NCBI RefSeq assembly: GCF_003002915.1
Contig: NZ_PVTG01000010.1
Coordinates: forward strand, 1-64,000
Reading direction: 5' to 3'
Source: Geodermatophilus tzadiensis
Lineage (GTDB): Bacteria; Actinomycetota; Actinomycetes; Mycobacteriales; Geodermatophilaceae
Length of the DNA stretch: 64,000 bases
Shown in pieces: positions 58,585 to 64,000 of the stretch (position 1 is the first letter of the stretch; each line of letters opens with the position of its first letter). The notes under the pieces are model-generated. The model worked only from the letters and a program-made list of their open reading frames with translations, searched no databases and was not told where the DNA came from. Position numbers and translations under genes: made by a program.

Positions 58585-60422
58585 GGCGCGCCGCCCTCGA
58601 AGCGGACGATCAGCGCGTCGTCGTTCTCGTACTCGGTGGTCCACCCCGGCGCGCCCGCGACGGCCTCCTCGAGCCGCTGGAGGGACCCGTCGGCCACCAG
58701 GCCGTAGTACTCGGAGTACTCGACCATGCTGCGGGTGATGACCAGGTACGGCCGCTCACCCTGGGTCGCCATGAACTCCTCGACCGCGGGCAGCCCGCCC
58801 TCGTCGAGCAGCTCCCCGCCCAGGCCGGCGAACGTGATGAGATCCGGGTCGCCGCCGGAGGACGGCACCCCGAAGGCGTTGTAGTCGGCCGTGAGGCGCC
58901 CGGGCGCGTTCTGGGCCCCGATCACGAGCGTGCTGCGCTGCTCCCCGTTCTCGTAGAGCCACCGCATGGCCGCCACCTCGTCCTCCGAGAAGGTCGACCA
59001 GGCCAGGGTGCCGTGCAGCCCCTGGATGCTGGCGAGCGAGACGGCGACCAGGACCACGGCCAGCGCCGGGGCGAGGACGCGCGCCCACCGGATGCGCAGC
59101 ACCGCCTGGGCGATCAGGAAGGCGGTGAAGGGCAGGGAGAACAGGTAGACGCGGTAGATGGCCTCGCCGCCGTAGCTCTGCCCGAGCAGGATGAGGAAGG
59201 GTGCGAACGCCAGGGCGGCCGGCACCAGCACCCGGCCGGGCGTGCGCCAGGACACCAGCACCGCGAGGGCGCCGGCCAGCCAGATGCCCAGCGCGAGCGC
59301 GGAGGCGACCGTGCTGGTGAACACCTGGCCCGCGGTGCCGGTCGTCGTCGAGACGACGCCGCCGGCGTTCTCCCAGAACCGCAGGCTGTCGAGCAGGCCG
59401 TAGGCGCTGTTGATGAACTCGAAGCGCGGGAGCAGGTAGGCCACGGCGATGACGAGGCAGCCGAGGACCGTCCACCGGGGCCGGACCGTCCCCAGCGCCG
59501 TGAGCAGCACGAAGGCCGCGACGAGCATGTACGGCGACAGCTGGTGGGCGATGGTGACGGTGGCGAAGAGCACGTACAGCAGGGCCAGCGCGGCCCAGCG
59601 GCTCCGCTGCGCCACCGGGGTCACCGGCTCGGCCCCCCGCGCCGTCCACGCCTTGAGCCGCCGCAGCCACGACGGCCCGCGGCGCCACTCCGTCGGGGTC
59701 CGGCGCAGCCAGGCGAGCACGACGAGCACGCAGCCCAGGCTCAGGTGGAAGGCGTACGCCTGCGGCGACAGGTAGGCGGTGCCCACCCACAGCCCCGCGT
59801 GGAAGAGGAAGACCGTCAGGAACGCCACCCGGCGGTCCTCGGACAGGGTCCGGGCGATGGCGAAGACGGGCAGGCAGACCAGCAGGCTGGAGGCGAACGG
59901 GGCCCAGGCCGCCAGCGTCAGCGTGCTCACGCCGGTGAGGTCGCCGAGGGCGGCCACCGCCGTGAACAGGGCCGGCCACTGCTGGTAGATGTCGCGGGGG
60001 TCGGTGACGCCGTTGCCCTCGCGGAACCACTCGACGACGCCGAGGTGCTTGTAGGTCCAGGCGTACTCGGGGTTGGTGTAGAGGATCGGCACGGTCGCGT
60101 CGATGACCGCCACGAGGCCGACCACCCCGGCCACCAGCACCCAGGTGCGCCGCTGGTCGAACAGCTCCAGGACGAACCCGGCGCACAGCAGCGCCAGGCC
60201 GGCGTAGAACAGCGGGCCGACGAGGGCCAGCAGGCCGTAGTCCGACCGCGTCGCGGTGTCGACCTGCGTGAGGCTCCCCGCCCACGAGGCCAGGCCGGCG
60301 AGGACGACGAGGGGCGCCAGTGCCCGGCGGACCAGCGACGCCCGCTCCCGGCGCGGGGTGCCGCCGCTGGCGGAGGCGGGGAGGGCGTCGGGGGTGCCGG
60401 CGTCGGCGAAGGCGCGGGTCAT
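58581..60422 (-). CDS. Large polytopic membrane protein, glycosyltransferase-39/polymerase-like
   Basis: A 613-residue protein with about 12-13 transmembrane helices and a C-terminal extracytoplasmic domain of about 130 residues (from WLYENGEQRSTLVIG to the end). The first loops have TVPILYTNPEYAWTYKHLG and YQQWPALFTAVAALG. The topology suits polyprenyl-phosphate-dependent glycosyltransferases (GT-C fold) or polymerases, but I recognise no diagnostic motif. The ATG at 60422 overlaps the upstream stop by 4 nt (ATGA), and its own stop overlaps the acyltransferase start. Could act as the polymerase of the glycan carried by the third flippase. Confidence 0.7.
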   Translation of the reverse strand: MTRAFADAGTPDALPASASGGTPRRERASLVRRALAPLVVLAGLASWAGSLTQVDTATRSDYGLLALVGPLFYAGLALLCAGFVLELFDQRRTWVLVAGVVGLVAVIDATVPILYTNPEYAWTYKHLGVVEWFREGNGVTDPRDIYQQWPALFTAVAALGDLTGVSTLTLAAWAPFASSLLVCLPVFAIARTLSEDRRVAFLTVFLFHAGLWVGTAYLSPQAYAFHLSLGCVLVVLAWLRRTPTEWRRGPSWLRRLKAWTARGAEPVTPVAQRSRWAALALLYVLFATVTIAHQLSPYMLVAAFVLLTALGTVRPRWTVLGCLVIAVAYLLPRFEFINSAYGLLDSLRFWENAGGVVSTTTGTAGQVFTSTVASALALGIWLAGALAVLVSWRTPGRVLVPAALAFAPFLILLGQSYGGEAIYRVYLFSLPFTAFLIAQAVLRIRWARVLAPALAVVLVAVSLASIQGLHGTLAWSTFSEDEVAAMRWLYENGEQRSTLVIGAQNAPGRLTADYNAFGVPSSGGDPDLITFAGLGGELLDEGGLPAVEEFMATQGERPYLVITRSMVEYSEYYGLVADGSLQRLEEAVAGAPGWTTEYENDDALIVRFEGGAP

Positions 60423-60826
60423 CGGCCGGTCCTCCGCGTCCGCAGGAGCGCGACCGCGCAGGACGCGACGGTGCCGGCCGCGAGGACCAGCAGGAGGGTG
60501 GTCGGTGACCACGCGTTGAGCCACGCCATGACGGCGGAGCCGATGCCCCAGACCGCCAGCGACAGCACGTTGGTCAGCGCCCACGCCGTCGACTGCCGCG
60601 AGGTCGCCACGTGGGCCAGGACGGCCGCTCCCGGACCCGCGCAGACGAAGGCGAGCACCGTCACGAGGCGCACCACCTGCGGGGCGTCGACGGCGACCGC
60701 CAGGGCCGCGGCCACGGCCGTGGCGATGCCGGCCCAGGCGACGAGCGTCCGGGTGAAGGGGCCGGTGCGGTCCCGGATGCGGAGGGACACGTCCGGCGCT
60801 CCGGTGGGTGCACTGGTGGAGCTCAT
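60419..60826 (-). CDS. Small four-helix membrane protein
   Basis: A 135-residue protein with four predicted membrane helices (LVAWAGIATAVAAALAVAV, LVTVLAFVCAGPGAAVLAHV, ALTNVLSLAVWGIGSAVMAW and LLLVLAAGTVASCAVALL). Its ATG at 60826 overlaps the acyltransferase stop, and its TGA overlaps the start of the large membrane protein. No family is recognised; its conserved position suggests a partner of one of the membrane proteins. Confidence 0.7.
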   Translation of the reverse strand: MSSTSAPTGAPDVSLRIRDRTGPFTRTLVAWAGIATAVAAALAVAVDAPQVVRLVTVLAFVCAGPGAAVLAHVATSRQSTAWALTNVLSLAVWGIGSAVMAWLNAWSPTTLLLVLAAGTVASCAVALLRTRRTGR

Positions 60827-61425
60827 GCGGTGACCTCTCTCGCGCGGGTCCTGCTGGGGTCGACCTCGCGGACACGCCGGGCGGGGACGCCGGCGTAGAC
60901 GCCGTGGGGCAGGCAGTCGGCCGCCACGACGGCTCCCGCCGCCACGACCACGTCGTCCCCGATCGTCACACCGGGCAGGACGGTGACCCGGGCCCCGAGC
61001 CACACCCGGTCCCCGATCACCACGGGCAGGCCCCGGGCCTGCGACCGCCACGTCCCGCCCGGACCGCGGTGGTCCGAGGTGATGATCATCGTCTGCATGC
61101 CGACGGCGCAGTCGACGCCGATCTCGACCGGGGCGACGGCCTCGACGAAGCACTGCAGGTTCAGGTAGCTGCGCGCCCCGATCCGGACGTTGCGCGGATC
61201 GCCCTCGAAGCGGCAGGCGGGGCTGACCACGAAGGAGTCGACCGCCATCCCGCCGAGCCGGTAGAGCGTGCGGCGCAGGGCCTTGGGGACGGCGAAGGAG
61301 GCCGCCACCCGGTTGAACCAGAGGTTGCGCCGGAAGACGCGCGCGTCCAGGCGCAGTTCCGCCACCAGCAGCCGGAGGTCGGACCCGCGCAGCAGGCTCC
61401 GGCGGGCGGGGGCCGACGTGGTCAC
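60823..61425 (-). CDS. WcaF/LbH-type acetyltransferase
   Basis: A 200-residue hexapeptide acyltransferase of the galactoside/maltose acetyltransferase type. SYLNLQCFVEAVAPVEIGVD and CAVGMQTMIITSDH, with its catalytic His, lead to VIGDRVWLGARVTVLPGVTI and DDVVVAAGAVVAADCLPHGV, the regular beta-helix and terminal loop. Substrate is likely a sugar in the repeat unit. Start GTG at 61425 overlaps the flippase stop by 4 nt. It is the second O-acyltransferase in the operon, so the polymer may be acetylated at two positions. Confidence 0.87.
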   Translation of the reverse strand: MTTSAPARRSLLRGSDLRLLVAELRLDARVFRRNLWFNRVAASFAVPKALRRTLYRLGGMAVDSFVVSPACRFEGDPRNVRIGARSYLNLQCFVEAVAPVEIGVDCAVGMQTMIITSDHRGPGGTWRSQARGLPVVIGDRVWLGARVTVLPGVTIGDDVVVAAGAVVAADCLPHGVYAGVPARRVREVDPSRTRAREVTA

Positions 61426-62738
61426 GACGCCCCCTCGGGCCGGGCGGGCACCTCGGTCTCGGCCGCCCGCGGCCGGCCGGCGCTGGCCACGAGCTCCCGG
61501 TACAGCCGCCGCCCGATCGGCAGGACGGCGAGCGCCGTGACGACCTCCGCGGCCAGGTACACCAGCGCGAGCCCCTCCACGCCGAAGGAGGGCAGGCCCA
61601 CGGCGGTGACCGCGAGGAACACCACCGCCTTCACCGCCAGGGCCGTCACCAGCGGCCGCAGCCGCTTGCGCGCCACGCTCAGGGCGGTGAAGACCACGAA
61701 CCCGGCGCTGAAGGGGAAGGACAGGGCGATGATGCGCAGCAGCGTCGTCCCCTGGCTCGCGTACTCGGAACCGAGCAGGGCGAGCAGCAGGGGAGCGGCG
61801 AGCACCGACACCGACGTCGCCGCGACGCTCACCAGCGCGGTGAGGCGCATCGACCGCTTGATCAGCCGCCGGAAGGCCCCCGCGTCGCTGGAGTACTCCA
61901 CGACGAAGGCCATGGCGATGCTCCACACCAGCGTCCCGAAGGCGACGCTGATGTACCACGGGACGTAGAAGTAGGCGGCCGCCTCGCTGCCGAGCTCGGC
62001 GGAGACGAGCACGGGCGGCAGCAGCGAGACGCAGCTGGCCAGCGCACTGGCCGCGTAGTCCCCGGCCACGAACCCCTTGATGGAGCTCCAGCCGACGTCG
62101 GCCGACCTCGTGGACGTCGCCACGTGCCGGGGGACCAGCCGGCGGAACACGAAGGCGTTGACCACCAGGACGGCCAGCAGGGTGGGCACCACCAGCGCGG
62201 CGAGCGCACCCCAGCGGCTGGACAGGAGCACCAGCGGGAACAGCAGCGCCACGCGGAGCAGCCCGGCCACCAGGTTCTCCAGGGGCACCCACACGGCGCT
62301 GCCGAGCGCGGTGAGCGCGCCGTCCTGGACCAGGAACAGGGCGTAGCACAGCGTCGCGCCCACGAAGACCAGCGGGACGAACCACTCGTCGCCGAGGATG
62401 GCGCTGCCGAAGCCCAGGGCGACGAAGCCGAGCGTGACCACCAGGCCCATGCCCAGCGCCAGGCCGTAGGCGCGGGCGATGAAGCCGCCGGTCGCGCGGC
62501 CGGCCTGGGGGACGAAGCGGAGCAGCACGCTGACGATGTTGAGCTGGGCCAGCCCCGCCAGGAAGGTGATGGCGGACAGGGCCGACGACGCCTCACCGAC
62601 CGCCGAGGCCGGCAGCACGCGGGCGGCCACGATCCAGAACACGATGCCCAGGACACCGGTGAGGACCGTGGAGGCCATGAGCGCCACGGCGTTGAGCTCC
62701 ATGGCCCGGCGCTTGCGCGGGGCCGCGGTGGCGGTCAC
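61422..62738 (-). CDS. Polysaccharide flippase-like membrane protein, copy 3
   Basis: A 438-residue membrane protein with about 12 helices. The N-terminal ELNAVALMASTVLTGVLGIV and GEASSALSAITFLAGLAQL, and the central PWYISVAFGTLVWSIAMAFV region are typical of Wzx/MurJ-like lipid-linked-oligosaccharide flippases. Start GTG at 62738 overlaps the upstream stop (GTGA). It shares the operon with two acyltransferases and a GT2, so this unit encodes its own translocation step separate from the two flippases further left. Confidence 0.85.
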   Translation of the reverse strand: MTATAAPRKRRAMELNAVALMASTVLTGVLGIVFWIVAARVLPASAVGEASSALSAITFLAGLAQLNIVSVLLRFVPQAGRATGGFIARAYGLALGMGLVVTLGFVALGFGSAILGDEWFVPLVFVGATLCYALFLVQDGALTALGSAVWVPLENLVAGLLRVALLFPLVLLSSRWGALAALVVPTLLAVLVVNAFVFRRLVPRHVATSTRSADVGWSSIKGFVAGDYAASALASCVSLLPPVLVSAELGSEAAAYFYVPWYISVAFGTLVWSIAMAFVVEYSSDAGAFRRLIKRSMRLTALVSVAATSVSVLAAPLLLALLGSEYASQGTTLLRIIALSFPFSAGFVVFTALSVARKRLRPLVTALAVKAVVFLAVTAVGLPSFGVEGLALVYLAAEVVTALAVLPIGRRLYRELVASAGRPRAAETEVPARPEGAS

Positions 62739-64000
62739 GAGGTCTCCTTCGAGCGGGCCGTGAGGTAGGCGCGGGGCCCGGACACCATGCCCCGGAGGCG
62801 CAGCCGGCGGAGCTCCGCCGGGAGGCCCTCGAGCAGGGTGGTCACCCCGGGGTCCCGGGGGCGGAGCCGGCCGCGGACCACCGTGAGCACCGCGTGTGCC
62901 AGGCCGATCAGGTGGCGGGGGTCGCGCGCGACGACGGCCGTCAGCAGCGCGGTGAACCCCGTCCCGTAGCCGGCCATCTGGCGGGCGAGCTCCGCGTCGG
63001 TGCGGCGGTGCGCGTGGCTGGTGATCGCCGTGGGCTCGTACCCGAGCACCCGGCCGGAGGCCAGCATCCGGACGACCATGTCGACGTCCTCGCCGCCGCG
63101 GCTGGGCGTCCCGGTGCCGAGCGCCTCGTCGAAGGGCCCCTGCGCGCGCAGGGCGGCGGCCCGGAAGGCCATGTTCGCGCCCATGAAGGTGCCCAGCTGG
63201 TAGAGCGAGTGCGTGCGGACGGTGCGCAGGGCGCCGTCCACCCGCCGCTGGACCAGGACCCGGTAGCGCGCCGGGTGCCAGGACCACGCGCGGGGGCGCT
63301 CGACGCGGAAGGTCTCGGCGACGAGCACCTTCGCCGCCCCGCCGCTGTGGTGCTCGAACAGCTCCTGCGCCGGGGTCTCCAGCTCGCTGGGGAGCACCAG
63401 GCCGCCGAGGCCGTCGACCCCCGGCTCCGCCGCGAACCGCTCGGCCAGTGCCCGGGTCCAGTGCCGGTCGGCCTCGACGTCGTCGTCGGTGAAGGCGACC
63501 ACGTCGCCCACGGCCTCGGCGACGCCGCGGTTGCGCGCCGCCGAGATCCCGGGGACGGGCTGGCGGAGCAGGCGCACCCGCGGGTCGTCGAGCTCCGGCA
63601 CGCTGCCGGCGGCATCGCCGTCGGAGGTGCCGTCAGGAGTGCCGGGCCGGTTGTCGACGACGAGCACCTCGACCGGCGGGAGCTCCTGGTCCAGCAGCGC
63701 ACGCAGGCAGCGGGAGAGCCCGGCGGGGCGCTCGAGCATGGTCGGGATGACCACGGAGACGCTCGGCAGCGCAGCCCCGGCCGTGACCGGGGCGTCCGCC
63801 GCGGAGGGCTCCACCAGCCGCTGCAGGGCGGCGTCGAGGGTGGCGCGGTCGAGCGCCTCGGGCAGGGGGAGGGGAACCAGCCCCACGGGGCGCGCCCCCC
63901 GCCGCGCGACGACGAGCACGGCTCCGTACCGGGCGGCGTCCGCGTCGTCCAGGAGCGGACCGCCGCCGCCGTCGAGGTCCCGGTGGACGACCCTGGTCGG
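62735..64000 (-). CDS. Family 2 glycosyltransferase, 5' end beyond the window
   Basis: At least 421 residues are visible; the frame stays open to the right edge, so the start lies outside. After about 80 residues of N-terminal extension (LLDDADAARYGAVLVVARRG) comes a GT2 domain with VSVVIPTMLERPAGLSRCLR, VLVVDNRPG, GISAARNRGVAEAVGD and VVAFTDDDVEAD. GPFDEALGTGTPSRGGEDVD is the acceptor-side region. The C-terminus ends with SGPRAYLTARSKETS. It is the first visible gene of the operon with 4-nt overlaps. Its extended N-terminus is shared by cell-wall glycosyltransferases of actinobacteria. Confidence 0.85.
   Translation of the reverse strand, partial: PTRVVHRDLDGGGGPLLDDADAARYGAVLVVARRGARPVGLVPLPLPEALDRATLDAALQRLVEPSAADAPVTAGAALPSVSVVIPTMLERPAGLSRCLRALLDQELPPVEVLVVDNRPGTPDGTSDGDAAGSVPELDDPRVRLLRQPVPGISAARNRGVAEAVGDVVAFTDDDVEADRHWTRALAERFAAEPGVDGLGGLVLPSELETPAQELFEHHSGGAAKVLVAETFRVERPRAWSWHPARYRVLVQRRVDGALRTVRTHSLYQLGTFMGANMAFRAAALRAQGPFDEALGTGTPSRGGEDVDMVVRMLASGRVLGYEPTAITSHAHRRTDAELARQMAGYGTGFTALLTAVVARDPRHLIGLAHAVLTVVRGRLRPRDPGVTTLLEGLPAELRRLRLRGMVSGPRAYLTARSKETS

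Noticed and set aside
59013-60833. A 606-codon plus-strand frame rich in Gln, Glu and Arg
   Set aside because: It is antisense to the large membrane protein, whose hydrophobic helices and 4-nt overlaps show the true coding strand.
1-64000. tRNA, rRNA, insertion sequences, integrase or phage genes
   Set aside because: None was recognised on either strand; no transposase motif or terminal inverted repeat was seen near the pseudogenes.

Overview
The window is a very GC-rich actinobacterial chromosome segment. Codon bias is strong, GTG starts are frequent and neighbouring genes often overlap by 4 nt (ATGA/GTGA). Several lineage-flavoured proteins point to Geodermatophilaceae (Blastococcus, Geodermatophilus or Modestobacter): a decayed PAS/GAF-SpoIIE phosphatase, small Cys/His proteins with a CGHG..AH..RRG..DC pattern, and short membrane proteins ending in IRTADRRE. 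This assignment is from memory of those families, not from a search. No rRNA, tRNA, CRISPR array or insertion sequence was seen.

Almost the whole window is a cell-surface polysaccharide super-locus. Region by region: (1) 0.2-9.0 kb: two P-loop kinase-like genes, then a branched or modified nucleotide-sugar module (NovU/TylCIII-type C-methyltransferase, duplicated Cys-rich unknown, degenerate second methyltransferase, RmlC-like epimerase, NAD-dependent epimerase, PIG-L deacetylase, RfbF-like nucleotidyltransferase). (2) 9.5-14.1 kb: flippase, GT2 and a polyprenyl-phosphate priming transferase, with a decayed internally deleted copy of the latter beside it. (3) 14.7-17.6 kb: a small gene graveyard (SpoIIE phosphatase and a membrane/Cys protein with in-frame TGA codons, and a probably 5'-truncated exported protein). 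(4) 17.7-25.0 kb: GT14, a Wzm/Wzt ABC exporter, a secreted beta-helix protein, GT8, GT4 and a methyltransferase. (5) 25.0-37.8 kb: GT4, GT2, a second flippase, Wzz-like and Wzy-like proteins, four further glycosyltransferase genes including a GT2-GT4 fusion, and a polysaccharide deacetylase. (6) 38.1-42.6 kb: a second priming transferase, an LCP ligase and UDP-glucose 6-dehydrogenase. (7) 42.8-47.2 kb: a multi-pass membrane protein, two small Cys/His proteins, a TTTTG-repeat surface protein and a GT2. (8) 47.3-53.4 kb: two divergent tridomain adenylation-carrier-thioesterase (A-T-TE) enzymes. (9) 53.6-57.9 kb: GT2, two secreted GH16 glycanases and an endonuclease/exonuclease/phosphatase-family membrane protein. 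(10) 58.0-64.0 kb: a six-gene minus-strand operon (two hexapeptide acyltransferases, two membrane proteins, a third flippase, a GT2) that runs off the right edge.

The gene content suggests that more than one glycan is made: two priming transferases, three Wzx-type flippases and one ABC exporter are present. Sugars would be supplied as UDP-glucuronate and as a modified, possibly C-methylated, deoxysugar. Chain length and polymerisation would fall to the Wzz/Wzy pair, tailoring to acyl-, methyl- and deacetylases, attachment to LCP, and trimming to GH16 and beta-helix enzymes. The most unusual content is the pair of A-T-TE synthetases and the duplicated Cys-rich protein beside the C-methyltransferase.
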